A stretch of DNA of 64,000 nucleotides. Origin: Rhodoglobus vestalii. GTDB taxonomy: Bacteria > Actinomycetota > Actinomycetes > Actinomycetales > Microbacteriaceae. A program made the translations under genes and the position numbers. The DNA lies in assembly GCF_006788895.1 (NCBI RefSeq), contig NZ_VFRA01000001.1, positions 2,294,001-2,358,000 on the forward strand, in the 5' to 3' direction. Shown piece after piece: positions 40,228 through 49,541 of this stretch. The first letter of the stretch is position 1; every line of letters begins with the position of its first letter. A model generated the notes under the pieces. It did not search any database, was not told the DNA's origin, and saw only the letters and a program-made list of their open reading frames with translations.

Positions 40228-41460
40228 ATGGGTGAATGGCTAGGCCAAATGATCGAAGTAGACGTTACCAACATTGCGCACGGGGGTGTCAGTGTTGCGC
40301 GTCACGATGGTCGTGTCGTTTTTGTTTCTGACGCAATCCCCGGTGAGCGCGTGCTCGTGCGCATTACCGACGACAAGAAGAAATCGTTCTGGCGCGCAGA
40401 AACGGTGAAAGTGGTCACCGCCAGTAAGCACCGCAAAGACCACGTGTGGTCGGCGGCGAGCATCGACCGCGATCCGGACAACCGGGCCGGTGGTGCCGAA
40501 TTCGGTCACATTGAGCTCAGTCACCAGCGCACTCTCAAAGCCCAGATCTTGCGCGAATCGCTCGAGCGCATGGCGAAAGTCACCCACGCTCCGGTCGTCG
40601 AAGTTGTTCCCGGTGATGACGAACGGAATGGACTCGGATGGCGCACCCGGGTCAGCCTCCACGTCAACGACGCAGGAAACCTGGGCCCATTCGCGGCCCG
40701 CTCACACCGAGTGATCTCGGTTCGCGACCTGCCACTGGCAACCCCCGAGCTTTCGGCGGCGGCCCCCCTCGACCAAAACTTTGCGGGGTTCGAACGCGTT
40801 GACGTTCTCAATCCCAGCTCAGGCGGCGTGCGGCTGATTATGGGTAAACAAAAGCCGCAGGTCATCACCGAGTTGGTGGGGGAGCGCGAATTCTCGCTAC
40901 TCGACTCCGGGTTCTGGCAAGTGCACCACGGCGCCGCCGAAGTGCTGACCGCGGCCGTGCAAGACGCGATCGATCCAGAATTGTTTGACCCCGCGGCATC
41001 CAATCTGGATCTTTATGGTGGCGTTGGTCTATTCGCCGCAGCTGTGGGCGACAAGTTTGGTCCGGCAACCAAAATTACGACGGTTGAAGCAGAGTCTTCG
41101 GCTACTGATCACGCCGCCCAGAACCTCTCGGAATGGTTGGGTGCCCGCGCGGAGACGGGCCGCGTTGATCGGTGGCTTCGTCAATTGGTGACCGGTGCGA
41201 GCGCAACGGAACGTGCTCGACTTGAACGCGCCACCGTTGTGCTTGACCCTCCCCGTTCTGGTGCCGGCCGCGAAGTGGTCGAATTGCTGGCATCGGCCGC
41301 ACCGGCTCACGTGGTTTATGTGGCCTGTGACCCGGTGGCATTCGCCCGCGATGTGGCATTCTTCGCCGAAAAGGGATACACCCTCCGCGCAGTGCGGGCA
41401 TTCGATCTGTTCCCGCACACGCATCACGTTGAAGCAGTGGGAACGTTTACTCGAGATTGA
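40228..41460 (+). CDS. class I SAM-dependent RNA methyltransferase, TrmA/RumA-like with TRAM domain
   Basis: The 410-residue protein starts with a TRAM domain (IEVDVTNIAHGGVSVARHDGRVVFVSDAIPGE, read in parts, about residues 8-65), then a methyltransferase core with DLYGGVGLFAAA, LDPPRSGAGREV and the catalytic Cys in VYVACDPVAFARD, ending FDLFPHTHHVEAV. Enzymes of this group methylate U54 of tRNA or U747/U1939 of 23S rRNA. The CxxxCxxC iron-sulphur cluster motif of RumA is not evident. The leaderless promoter fixes ATG 40228. Confidence 0.92.
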   Translation: MGEWLGQMIEVDVTNIAHGGVSVARHDGRVVFVSDAIPGERVLVRITDDKKKSFWRAETVKVVTASKHRKDHVWSAASIDRDPDNRAGGAEFGHIELSHQRTLKAQILRESLERMAKVTHAPVVEVVPGDDERNGLGWRTRVSLHVNDAGNLGPFAARSHRVISVRDLPLATPELSAAAPLDQNFAGFERVDVLNPSSGGVRLIMGKQKPQVITELVGEREFSLLDSGFWQVHHGAAEVLTAAVQDAIDPELFDPAASNLDLYGGVGLFAAAVGDKFGPATKITTVEAESSATDHAAQNLSEWLGARAETGRVDRWLRQLVTGASATERARLERATVVLDPPRSGAGREVVELLASAAPAHVVYVACDPVAFARDVAFFAEKGYTLRAVRAFDLFPHTHHVEAVGTFTRD

Positions 41461-41541
41461 CTACGCGTGTTGGCCGTGAGGTGAGCGTGAGTGGGAACCA
41501 ACGTGACTACGATGGGGGACAGAAACTCAGGAGGACGCCAC

Positions 41542-42252
41542 ATGGCCGAGACAGAACCATCCGGGACGGCTTTAACCAGTGGGAGCGCGCAGAGCAAAGT
41601 CACTGTTGCTGTCGTTGATGACCACGAATCGGTTCGGCTTGGGCTCAAAGCCGCCTTTATCGATGAGGGCTACGATTTTGTGATGGCCGCGGCGACCGTT
41701 AAGGAACTCGTTGAAGGGCTTAACGGGCGCGAAGTAGATGTCGTTGTGCTCGACCTTTCGCTCGGTGATGGCTCCACCGTCACTGACAACGTCAAAAACG
41801 TTCAGGCCACCGGATCAGCGGTGCTCGTGCACAGTATTGCCGATCGTGTCGCAAGCGTTCGCGAGGCTCTCGCGGCCGGGGCAGCAGGGGTCATCCCCAA
41901 GTCATCCGCCACCAAAACGGTGCTCGCGGCTGCGGCGACCGTTGCGCGCGGCGAGGTGCTCAATAACCTTGAATGGGCGACCGCGATCGATGCTGATCGC
42001 GATTTCGCAAAGGCACAATTGGGGCGTCGCGAACGCGAAATTCTTCACCTTTATGCCTCCGGCTTGCCGCTCAAGCTTGCGGCACAGCAGCTAGGAATTG
42101 GTTACTCGACTGCGCGCGAATATCTTGACCGCATCCGCGTAAAGTATGTCGAGGTTGGCCGGCCAGCGCCGACGAAGGTGGACCTCTTGCGTCGTGCCGT
42201 CGAAGACGGAATCTTGCCGGGACTCGACTCGGAAGGCGTTGATGGTCGCTAG
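41542..42252 (+). CDS. two-component response regulator, LuxR/NarL type
   Basis: From ATG 41542 (AGGAGG 7 nt upstream) the 236-residue protein has a receiver domain with VAVVDDHESVRLG, phosphoacceptor Asp in VVVLDLSLGDG and Lys in GVIPKSSATKT, then a LuxR helix-turn-helix (LGRREREILHLYASGLPLKLAAQQLGIGYSTAREYLDRIRVKY, read in parts). The recognition region differs from typical NarL. It is the first gene of a three-gene operon with the kinase and an unknown membrane protein. Confidence 0.92.
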   Translation: MAETEPSGTALTSGSAQSKVTVAVVDDHESVRLGLKAAFIDEGYDFVMAAATVKELVEGLNGREVDVVVLDLSLGDGSTVTDNVKNVQATGSAVLVHSIADRVASVREALAAGAAGVIPKSSATKTVLAAAATVARGEVLNNLEWATAIDADRDFAKAQLGRREREILHLYASGLPLKLAAQQLGIGYSTAREYLDRIRVKYVEVGRPAPTKVDLLRRAVEDGILPGLDSEGVDGR

Positions 42253-43513
42253 GCTCGAGGTGGCGCGCCAAGCGCCGGCGGTGAAGCAGCCGCGAAACCC
42301 GATCAGCCGCAAACAGGTTGAACGGGTCATTTCGCGTTCGGTCGCGGTGATTGGCGTTGTCTTTGGCGTTCAAACCATCCCGTGGCTCTTGTCGCAACTG
42401 GATGAAGCGCAGCCCTGGTGGTTGATTGTCACGGTGCCGTCGCTCTTCGGCCTATTGATCGTCGTGGTTGTTGCGTCATTCGCGAATCGTTGGGTGCGCG
42501 AAGCCCATGGCACTTTCGCGGTGATCTATTTTTTGGCGCTCGTCAGTTGGCCCTTCACGGTGCTTCCTGGAGTGGAAGTCTTCAACGGAATTCACTGGCT
42601 CGATTACCTCATCACCGTCGGCACTGCAATGGCGACGATCGCTTTTAGGCCGGTTCTCGCGGGTATTTATCTTTTTGCCGCCCCGATTGTGTACGGCATC
42701 GTGCGAAGTCTTCCCGAGGGCGGAGGGGCAACGGTGGAATTGGCTATTTTGGAATCTTTCTACGCCCTCATCTTGGGCAGCGCAATCATGATCATCGTGA
42801 CAATGCTGCGCCAAGCCGCCTCCACCGTCGATAACGCTCAAGCGACCGCGCTGGGACGGTATGGCAACGCAGTGCGGCAGCACGCGACAGAAGTGGAGCG
42901 CGTTCAGGTTGATTCGATCCTTCACGACAGCGTGCTCACGACCCTGATCTCTGCCGCGCGTTCCTACACCCCCGAGGCGGAACGCCTGAGCGCTGTCATG
43001 GCTGGAAACGCGATTGGTCATCTGAAGGAAGCAGCATCGACGTCTCCGGATGACCGTTCCACCGTGCAGGCCACGGAACTCGCCGGGCGGGTGGTGACCT
43101 CCGCGGAGATGCTTGACTCGAACTTCACTTGTTCGGTGCGCAGCGTCGGTGCACGGTCGTTTCCAGCGATCGCGGCGGAGGCTGTCCACTCAGCTGCCGT
43201 GCAAGCGATGGTGAACAGTCTTCAACACGCCGGTGGGTCAGATGTCGAGCGCCACGTGACCGTTCGCGGGCTGGAAGGAAACGGCATCGAGGTTCAGGTC
43301 ATCGACACGGGTCGAGGATTCGATTTGGACCGCATCCCTGACGAGCGTTTTGGGGTGCGGGTCTCGATCGTGGAGCGCGTTGCCAACGCCGGTGGCCGCA
43401 CCATGATCAGGTCTGCGCCGGGAACGGGCACCCTCGTGTGCATTCAGTGGCCCCTGGGTGATGAGAAGTACGGAGCACCAAGCGACGATGACGGCGACGG
43501 GCGCACCTCGTGA
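42242..43513 (+). CDS. sensor histidine kinase, DesK/NarX-like
   Basis: The kinase start at ATG 42242 overlaps the regulator by 11 nt, giving 423 residues. The N-terminal half has about five or six spans (VAVIGVVFGVQTIPWLL, LLIVVVVASFAN, FAVIYFLALVSWPF and others), then an HisKA_3-like H-box VDSILHDSVLTTLISAARS and an HATPase domain with AAVQAMVNSLQHAGG (N box), VIDTGRGFDLD and GTGTLVCIQW. No periplasmic sensor domain is seen, so the membrane part may be the sensor. Stimulus unknown. Confidence 0.9.
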   Translation: MVARLEVARQAPAVKQPRNPISRKQVERVISRSVAVIGVVFGVQTIPWLLSQLDEAQPWWLIVTVPSLFGLLIVVVVASFANRWVREAHGTFAVIYFLALVSWPFTVLPGVEVFNGIHWLDYLITVGTAMATIAFRPVLAGIYLFAAPIVYGIVRSLPEGGGATVELAILESFYALILGSAIMIIVTMLRQAASTVDNAQATALGRYGNAVRQHATEVERVQVDSILHDSVLTTLISAARSYTPEAERLSAVMAGNAIGHLKEAASTSPDDRSTVQATELAGRVVTSAEMLDSNFTCSVRSVGARSFPAIAAEAVHSAAVQAMVNSLQHAGGSDVERHVTVRGLEGNGIEVQVIDTGRGFDLDRIPDERFGVRVSIVERVANAGGRTMIRSAPGTGTLVCIQWPLGDEKYGAPSDDDGDGRTS

Positions 43514-44574
43514 AGATCGGAGTACCCCGTTACCTGATAGTCGGTCTGGCGGCCCTCTTCTCCGCCTACCACGTGGTTTTGGCAAACTATACGATTGAGG
43601 TGGCCGCCCGCCCGATCCCCATTTATATCGCAACATCGCTCTACCTTATTGCGACGATCATTAGCCTCTTGCCGTGGGGTCCCCTGCGGATGCCCGTCTG
43701 GATGGCAACTTTCAATTTTGCCACCGTCGTGGCAATTACTCTCCTCGTTGCCAACGAACTCGATTTTGGTCGTGAGGGTGGAACGGGGTATGCCACGTGG
43801 TACGTCGCAGCCAGTGGCACACTGCTCACGATTACCTCCACGCGAGGACGCCACACGTTTGCGTGGCTGGGGATCGGATTTCTTGTCGCCCACACGTTCA
43901 GCCTCGGGCCAGTGGGCCCCGCCGGTCTCTTCAGCCTCGGCATCGTCGGCAGTGCGTCGTGGGTTGCGGTCTCGCACGTTCTGAGTAGCGGCCTCGCCAA
44001 GGCGACTAAGGATGCACGGCGCTTCGTTCTTGCCGAGCAGGAAGCCACCGACTGGCAAGCGGCTCAGGACGCTCATGTGCATGAGCGACAGTTCCGACTC
44101 GAACAGACCGGCGCGATGGCGTTGACAATGCTTCAGCGCATCCAGGCAACAAGCGGCGACCTTTCGGAGGAGGAACGCCGGGAGTGTCTCCACCTTGAGG
44201 GCGCGATTCGTGACGAAATCCGTGGTCGCAAGCTGCTCAACGATGCCGTGCGTGATCAGGTCATGAATGCGCGACGGCGTGGGGCAACCGTGACGCTTCT
44301 CGACGAGGGAGGAATCGACGATCTGTCTGATGCTGATCTCGACAGAGTGCTCACGAGGCTCGCGCTCGCAATCGAATCCACCAGTGCTGACAAGATAATT
44401 GCTCGCACCGTGCCCGAGGGCTCGGATGTAGCTATCACCGTGGTTGGTCTTCACAGCGCTGGTGACGGTGAGTCGACCGCCCTCGGGCAAGACTCGCTTG
44501 AGGATGACGTGGTGGATATCTGGCTGGAGATCCCGCGCGTCAGCACCCTGCAGTCCAGCCTCGAGCGGGAGTAA
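43510..44574 (+). CDS. membrane protein coupled to the two-component system
   Basis: The 354-residue protein begins with a GTG overlapping the kinase stop by 4 nt. It has about six spans in residues 1-170 (LIVGLAALFSAYHVVLA, PIYIATSLYLIATIISLLPWG and others), then an extended cytoplasmic part with coiled segments (EQEATDWQAAQDAHVHERQFRLEQTG, read in parts). I do not recognise a family. The layout, membrane half plus a helical and mixed C-terminal domain, resembles a degenerate kinase lacking an H-box. It may modulate the kinase. The gene end is part of a 21-bp repeat. Confidence 0.7.
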   Translation: MKIGVPRYLIVGLAALFSAYHVVLANYTIEVAARPIPIYIATSLYLIATIISLLPWGPLRMPVWMATFNFATVVAITLLVANELDFGREGGTGYATWYVAASGTLLTITSTRGRHTFAWLGIGFLVAHTFSLGPVGPAGLFSLGIVGSASWVAVSHVLSSGLAKATKDARRFVLAEQEATDWQAAQDAHVHERQFRLEQTGAMALTMLQRIQATSGDLSEEERRECLHLEGAIRDEIRGRKLLNDAVRDQVMNARRRGATVTLLDEGGIDDLSDADLDRVLTRLALAIESTSADKIIARTVPEGSDVAITVVGLHSAGDGESTALGQDSLEDDVVDIWLEIPRVSTLQSSLERE

Positions 44575-44622
44575 TGCCAGCCTCGAGTGGGTTAATGGCA
44601 GCCTCGAGTGGGTTAATGGCAG
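44559..44622 (+). repeat. three copies of a 21/22-bp direct repeat at a gene 3' end
   Basis: The unit CAGCCTCGAGTGGGTTAATGG occurs twice perfectly (starting 44578 and 44599, spaced 21 bp), and a diverged first copy forms the last codons and stop of the preceding gene. Confidence 0.85.
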
Positions 44623-44672
44623 AAGAACCGGAGTGGCTATCAGAAGCACTTCTCCGGCCCTTCGCTAGAACC

Positions 44673-44753
44673 CGGGTCAGGACGATAACCCGAATACCGT
44701 CCTGACCCGCCCCCAAAGAATTGGCCCGCTTACCCTAGTTGGCCAATCTTTGG
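44673..44753. terminator. two consecutive strong hairpins
   Basis: CGGGTCAGGACG (44673-44684) and CGTCCTGACCCG (44698-44709) form a perfect 12-bp stem. CCAAAGAATTGGCC (44713-44726) and GGCCAATCTTTGG (44741-44753) form a 13-bp stem with one bulge. They separate the two-component operon from the convergent carboxylase epsilon gene. The following AT-richer stretch to 44960 has no convincing gene. Confidence 0.6.
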
Positions 44754-44960
44754 CGGTGTAACTCCTGTGGAGAGACACCTAGCACTTAACATTCTGCACC
44801 AAGAATTGGGACTGCAAAGTCGGTTCTTTGGGGGACTCTCGGGGGACAATAATCAGCTAATAGTGCGGAAAACACTGAATTTGCTGGGAATTGAACGGAT
44901 TCCAGAGTATTCAAATGGGGTACGGTCTCGCAGTCGGCGGAGTCTCGAGCGAAACAAACC

Positions 44961-45197
44961 TTAGTGCCGTGCGCTCGCGTTCCACTCACCGGGGCCGGGA
45001 GATAGTGGCGCGCGAATGGGCCGCTGGGTGCGTGCCCACGTCGACTCCGGCGCCAGTTCGCCCGCCCCGGCTAGCTCTCCAGACTCGGCAAGCGCTGTAC
45101 GCACGACTGCGGTCGCTGCCGCGGCTTCCTCCGGCGTAACGTTCGTCGAGACGATTCGGATGTCGGGAAGACTTTCGCCGGTATCGGGGTCGATCAC
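44961..45197 (-). CDS. acyl-CoA carboxylase epsilon subunit
   Basis: The 78-residue protein carries the AccE pattern: [27 protein letters not shown] (read in parts), then a Trp/Arg region ([11 protein letters not shown]). The epsilon subunit binds between alpha and beta subunits of actinobacterial acyl-CoA carboxylases. Its start overlaps the beta subunit stop by 4 nt, which supports assignment in spite of low complexity. Confidence 0.85.
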   Translation of the reverse strand: MIDPDTGESLPDIRIVSTNVTPEEAAAATAVVRTALAESGELAGAGELAPESTWARTQRPIRAPLSPGPGEWNASARH

Positions 45198-46792
45198 AGG
45201 GGGATATTTCCGTGCTTCTTGGGCGGCACACTCGCTCTTTTGGTGCGGAGCGCACGCAGCGCCTTGACGACCTGCACGCGAGTCGCCGCAGGTTCTATGA
45301 CCCCGTCGAGCTCGCCACGTTCAGCGGCCAGGAATGGGCTAGCGACGTTGTAGGTGTATTCGTTGGCGAGGCGGGTGCGCACTGCTGCGACATCCTCACC
45401 CGCAGCTTCTGCAGCCTTGATCTCGCCGCGGTACAGAATGTTGACAGCGCCCTGGCCCCCCATCACTGCGATCTCAGCGGTTGGCCACGCATAGTTGAGG
45501 TCTGCCCCCAACTGCTTAGAGCCCATCACGATGTACGCGCCGCCATAGGCCTTGCGGGTGATGACGGTCACCAATGGCACTGTCGCTTCGGCATAGGCAT
45601 AAAGGAGTTTGGCGCCGCGGCGAATAACACCGGTCCACTCTTGGTCGGTGCCGGGGAGGTAGCCGGGAACATCCACAAGCGTCAGAATTGGGATGCTAAA
45701 CGCGTCACAGAACCGCACAAACCGCGCCGCTTTCTCACCGGCCTCGATATTGAGGGTTCCGGCCATTGCCTGCGGCTGGTTGGCGATGATGCCCACTGAG
45801 CGGCCCTCAACGCGACCAAAACCGACAACGATGTTGGGGGCGAACAGTGGCTGCGTCTCCAAGAAATCACCGTTGTCGACGATGTGCTCGATGATCGTCT
45901 TTACGTCGTAGGGCTGATTGGGGCTGTCGGGGATGATCGTGTTGAGTTTGCGATCCTCGTCCGTGATTTCCAACTCGACTTCGCTCTCGTAGAGTGGCGG
46001 ATCCGAGAGGTTATTGTCGGGCAGAAACCCGACCAGCGTGCGGGCGTAGTCGAGGGCATCCGCTTCGTCGCTGGCAAGGTAGTGCGCGACACCGGAAACC
46101 TTGTTGTGGGTGAGCGCGCCCCCCAGCTCCTCCATGCCAACATCTTCACCCGTGACGGTTTTGATGACGTCGGGGCCGGTCACAAACATCTGGCTGGTTT
46201 TGTCGACCATGATGACGAAGTCGGTTAGCGCGGGGGAGTAGACGGCTCCACCGGCGGCCGGACCCATAATGATTGAGATCTGAGGGATAACGCCAGAAGC
46301 CTGGGTGTTGCGACGGAAGATTTCGCCGTACTTGCCGAGAGCCACAACGCCCTCCTGAATGCGAGCCCCGCCGGAGTCAAGCATTCCGATGATCGGAACA
46401 CCCGTCTTCATCGCGTGGTCCATGACCTTGATGATCTTCTCGCCGGCGACCTCGCCGAGTGAGCCACCAAAGATGGTGAAGTCTTGGGCGTAGACCGCAA
46501 CTTGGCGACCGTGGATCGTGCCAACACCGGTGACGACGGCATCACCATAGGGGCGCTTTTTCTCCATGCCAAAGGCGTGGGTGCGGTGGCGAACAAACTC
46601 ATCCAGTTCAACGAACGATCCGTGATCGAGCAACTGTTCGATGCGCTCTCGGGCGGTCATTTTGCCCTTAGCGTGCTGCTTCTCGATTGCCGCATCACCG
46701 CTGGCGGTCACGGCTTCGTGATAGCGGTTCTTGAGATCGGCAATCCGGCCGGCGGTCGTGAACATGTCTGGAGTCGTATTGTCTTCGGTCAC
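45194..46792 (-). CDS. acyl-CoA carboxylase beta subunit (carboxyltransferase)
   Basis: The 532-residue carboxyltransferase transfers CO2 from biotin to acetyl- or propionyl-CoA. It shows [47 protein letters not shown] and [14 protein letters not shown] with [19 protein letters not shown]. Size and motifs fit AccB/PccB-type proteins; the precise acyl substrate is not deducible by eye. It starts at a GTG with a TAAAGT -10 box ending 6 nt upstream (leaderless) and is divergent from birA. Confidence 0.95.
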   Translation of the reverse strand: MTEDNTTPDMFTTAGRIADLKNRYHEAVTASGDAAIEKQHAKGKMTARERIEQLLDHGSFVELDEFVRHRTHAFGMEKKRPYGDAVVTGVGTIHGRQVAVYAQDFTIFGGSLGEVAGEKIIKVMDHAMKTGVPIIGMLDSGGARIQEGVVALGKYGEIFRRNTQASGVIPQISIIMGPAAGGAVYSPALTDFVIMVDKTSQMFVTGPDVIKTVTGEDVGMEELGGALTHNKVSGVAHYLASDEADALDYARTLVGFLPDNNLSDPPLYESEVELEITDEDRKLNTIIPDSPNQPYDVKTIIEHIVDNGDFLETQPLFAPNIVVGFGRVEGRSVGIIANQPQAMAGTLNIEAGEKAARFVRFCDAFSIPILTLVDVPGYLPGTDQEWTGVIRRGAKLLYAYAEATVPLVTVITRKAYGGAYIVMGSKQLGADLNYAWPTAEIAVMGGQGAVNILYRGEIKAAEAAGEDVAAVRTRLANEYTYNVASPFLAAERGELDGVIEPAATRVQVVKALRALRTKRASVPPKKHGNIPL

Positions 46793-46798
46793 TGTGTC

Positions 46799-46804
46799 AC
46801 TTTA
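46799..46804 (-). promoter_or_regulatory. -10 box of carboxylase beta gene (leaderless)
   Basis: TAAAGT on the reverse strand ends 6 nt before GTG 46792. Confidence 0.6.
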
Positions 46805-46894
46805 CCCACCCATCGCCCGCTTGTGTGGTTGGCGGAACCCACAAGTTTGTGGTCGGTTTCATTGAGGAAACACTAGAGACGGGGCCCCGCCCTC

Positions 46895-46900
46895 TACGCT
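46895..46900 (+). promoter_or_regulatory. -10 box of birA (leaderless)
   Basis: TACGCT ends 6 nt before ATG 46907 and favours it over the in-frame GTG at 46904. Confidence 0.6.
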
Positions 46901-46906
46901 GAAGTG

Positions 46907-47683
46907 ATGCACCTGCCACTGAGTTCCGCTGTCGTGCCGCTGCTTGATTACGTCGATGCGGTTGGCTCGACCAATCATGAGCTGCTGGCGCGGGCGGCCA
47001 GAGGCGACGCGCAGCACCTGTCTGCGCTGGTGACCACGAATCAGACAGCCGGTCGCGGCCGACTGGGCCGAGAGTGGATCGCACCCCCCGGAAAAACGCT
47101 CGCCGTCTCGGTGTTGCTGGCGCCGACGCAGGCATCCATCGAATCGTTGTCGTGGATGCCGCTCATCGGTGGCCTGGCAATGGCGCGGGCCGTGCGCGGC
47201 TTGGTGAACGATCGCACAGTCACCCTTAAGTGGCCCAATGATGTTCAGATCGAGGGGATGAAGGTGTCAGGGCTGCTCTCCGAACTGGTGGCGGATGGTT
47301 CGGGGGTGGTTGTTGGTGCGGGGCTGAACCTCACTATCGAGCGCGATGAGCTGCCAACATCCGTTTCGACGTCCCTGCTGTTGGAAGATGCAGAACCGGG
47401 CGTCGATCTCGCGCTGAGCAGTTATTTGAGAGAACTGAGGAGCCTGTTCGAGCAGTATTGTGAGGGCGAGTTCGACGCTGTGCACAGTGGAATAGCGGAT
47501 GCCGTACGCACCGAATGTGGAACGATCGGTCGTCGTGTGAGAGTTGAGCTTCCCGGGGGTGCCCGTATCTTTGGTACCGCCGAAACTGTCGATGATCATG
47601 GCCAGCTGGTCGTGAAGGATGACGCGAACGGCAGCCTCCAGCACGTCGCGGCCGGGGACGTCACCCACCTGCGGTATGAATGA
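46907..47683 (+). CDS. birA: biotin-[acetyl-CoA carboxylase] ligase
   Basis: The 258-residue enzyme attaches biotin to the BCCP Lys of the carboxylase alpha subunit. It has VGSTNHELLARAA, QTAGRGRLGREWIAPPGKTLAVSVLL (GRGRxGR biotin loop) and LKWPNDVQIEGMKVSGLLSEL, then the C-terminal SH3-like domain. There is no N-terminal helix-turn-helix, so it is not a biotin repressor. It is divergent from the beta subunit gene, a usual arrangement. Confidence 0.95.
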   Translation: MHLPLSSAVVPLLDYVDAVGSTNHELLARAARGDAQHLSALVTTNQTAGRGRLGREWIAPPGKTLAVSVLLAPTQASIESLSWMPLIGGLAMARAVRGLVNDRTVTLKWPNDVQIEGMKVSGLLSELVADGSGVVVGAGLNLTIERDELPTSVSTSLLLEDAEPGVDLALSSYLRELRSLFEQYCEGEFDAVHSGIADAVRTECGTIGRRVRVELPGGARIFGTAETVDDHGQLVVKDDANGSLQHVAAGDVTHLRYE

Positions 47684-47686
47684 GTC

Positions 47687-48229
47687 ATGCGAAATGAGAC
47701 GGTGAGCGTTCAACGCGAGGCGATAGTCGCGCGCGTTCGTTCGCACGCCCGCGCGCTGATTTTTCCCGGCATCGTGCTGCTTGCCGCGGCCGGAGCTCTC
47801 GGCTATTTCTTTGGCAGCTTTCCCGAAGACTGGCAGAACCTTGCCGTTCTTACGGCGGGTATTCTGCTGATCGTCGTGGCGTGGTTTTTGCCGTTCTTTG
47901 GGTGGCTCGCCAGAAACTACACCATCACCACACGTCGAATTGTGCTCTCGAGCGGGGTCTTCGTTCGTGTCAGACAGGAACTGTTGCATAGCCGCGGCTA
48001 TGACGTCACGGTGCGTCAAAACTGGGTGCAGCGCATGTTCGGCAGCGGTGATCTTGTCGTTAACGCTGGCCATGATTATCCGGTCGTTCTGCGCGACATT
48101 CCCTCGGTCACGATCACTCAGGCAGCGTTGCACGACCTCATGGAAAATAATCAGAATGTGGTTTCGATGAGGAGGCAACGCGACGAATCGCGGGCCTCAG
48201 ACGAGACCACCGCGTGGGGCATCGGATAG
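47687..48229 (+). CDS. bacterial PH-domain membrane protein
   Basis: The 180-residue protein has two spans (about residues 22-45 and 51-72) followed by a bPH_2 domain: RNYTITTRRIVLSSGVFVRVRQELLHSRGYDVTVRQNWVQRMFGSGDLVV (read in parts), typical for the YdbS/DUF304 group. Function is unknown; a role in membrane or envelope organisation is likely. It starts 3 bp after birA and ends just before the UDP-sugar dehydrogenase. Confidence 0.85.
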   Translation: MRNETVSVQREAIVARVRSHARALIFPGIVLLAAAGALGYFFGSFPEDWQNLAVLTAGILLIVVAWFLPFFGWLARNYTITTRRIVLSSGVFVRVRQELLHSRGYDVTVRQNWVQRMFGSGDLVVNAGHDYPVVLRDIPSVTITQAALHDLMENNQNVVSMRRQRDESRASDETTAWGIG

Positions 48230-48232
48230 GGT
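48227..48232 (+). promoter_or_regulatory. -10 box of the UDP-sugar dehydrogenase gene
   Basis: TAGGGT ends 7 nt before GTG 48240 and favours it over GTG 48231; it overlaps the end of the PH-domain gene. Confidence 0.5.
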
Positions 48233-48239
48233 GCCGAGC

Positions 48240-49541
48240 GTGAAGATTTCCGTTGTTGGATGCGGCTACCTCGGTGCTGTTCATGCCTCCTCTCTTGCAA
48301 AACTTGGCCACGACGTTGTCGGCGTCGACATTGATCAGGCGAAAGTGGACCTGCTGGCATCTGCCCAAGCGCCGTTTTATGAGCCTGGGCTGCCCGAACT
48401 TCTGGGTGAAACGCTTGCCACGGGTGCGCTCGCATTCACGACCGACCTGAGCCGTGTTCGCGGTGCAGTTGTTCATTTCATCGCGGTGGGCACCCCCCAG
48501 CAGGAGAACTCAAACGCAGTAGATTTGCGTGCGGTGGAGTCGGCTTTTGATGCCATCATCCCGCACCTCACCGCGGGAGATGTCGTGGTGGGAAAGTCCA
48601 CGGTTCCTGTGGGAACGGCCCAGCGACTTGCCGCACGTATTGAGGCTGTCGGTGCGCATGTGGTGTGGAATCCCGAGTTTTTGCGGGAAGGCTATGCGGT
48701 GAAAGACACCATCAGCCCTGATCGTCTGGTGTATGGGGTGCGCCCGGGTGATGACCATGCTGTTGCGGTACTTGATGAGGTTTATGCCTCCGTTCTCGCC
48801 CAGGACATTCCCCGGGTGGTCACCGATTTCGCAACCGCTGAGCTCGTCAAGGTCGCCGCGAATGCGTTCTTGGCCACCAAGATTTCGTTCATTAATGCAA
48901 TGGCTGAGGTGGCGGAGGTCACCGGTGCTGATGTGACTCAGCTCGCGGATGCCATCGGTTACGATCAGCGCATTGGCCGCAAGTTTTTGAATGCCGGTCT
49001 CGGTTTCGGCGGTGGCTGTCTGCCCAAAGATATCCGTGGATTCATGGCGCGCGCCTCGGAGCTTGGCGCGGGAGACGCGCTGAACTTCTTAGGTGAGGTC
49101 GATGCGATCAACCTGCGTCGCCGCGAGCGCATGGTTGACCTGTGTCGCGAAGTGCTCGGCGGAACCATTGAGGGTGCGCGGATTGCGGTGTTGGGGCTCG
49201 CATTCAAGCCAGACTCTGACGATGTGAGAGATTCGCCCGCACTTGACGTTGCGGCGCGCCTCGCCGAATTAGGCGGGCGGGTTCGAGCTACCGATCCGCA
49301 GGCTATTGAAACGTCGCGACGGGTGCGCCCCGGACTCGACTACGTTGCCACCGCCAAAGAAGCGGCTCGCGATGCCGATGTTGTGCTGGTGCTCACCGAG
49401 TGGCGAGAGTATCGGGATATTGACCCCGACGAGTTTGGTTCAGTCGTTGCGGTGCGTGCGATCCTCGACGGGAGAAACTGTTTGGATCCGGTGCAGTGGC
49501 GTGAGGCCGGCTGGACCTATCGCGCGCTCGGTCGCCCCTAG
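48240..49541 (+). CDS. UDP-glucose/GDP-mannose 6-dehydrogenase family protein
   Basis: The 433-residue NAD-dependent enzyme oxidises a nucleotide sugar to the uronic acid. It has a Rossmann start ISVVGCGYLGAVHASSLAKLGH, VGKSTVPVGTA, EFLREGYAVKD and the catalytic Cys in GFGGGCLPKDIRGF, then LGLAFKPDSDDVRDSPALD. UDP-glucose is the most likely substrate, giving UDP-glucuronate. Its last 102 bp overlap the convergent gtrA gene. Confidence 0.93.
   Translation: MKISVVGCGYLGAVHASSLAKLGHDVVGVDIDQAKVDLLASAQAPFYEPGLPELLGETLATGALAFTTDLSRVRGAVVHFIAVGTPQQENSNAVDLRAVESAFDAIIPHLTAGDVVVGKSTVPVGTAQRLAARIEAVGAHVVWNPEFLREGYAVKDTISPDRLVYGVRPGDDHAVAVLDEVYASVLAQDIPRVVTDFATAELVKVAANAFLATKISFINAMAEVAEVTGADVTQLADAIGYDQRIGRKFLNAGLGFGGGCLPKDIRGFMARASELGAGDALNFLGEVDAINLRRRERMVDLCREVLGGTIEGARIAVLGLAFKPDSDDVRDSPALDVAARLAELGGRVRATDPQAIETSRRVRPGLDYVATAKEAARDADVVLVLTEWREYRDIDPDEFGSVVAVRAILDGRNCLDPVQWREAGWTYRALGRP

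Noticed and set aside
43444..44649. Minus-strand open frame of 401 codons opposite the operon membrane protein
   Set aside because: The plus strand has overlapping start/stop coupling with the kinase and membrane-span composition, while the minus frame covers noncoding repeats as well.
44767..44964. Small 65-codon plus-strand open frame after the double hairpin
   Set aside because: No promoter, RBS or family resemblance; composition is AT-richer intergenic DNA.
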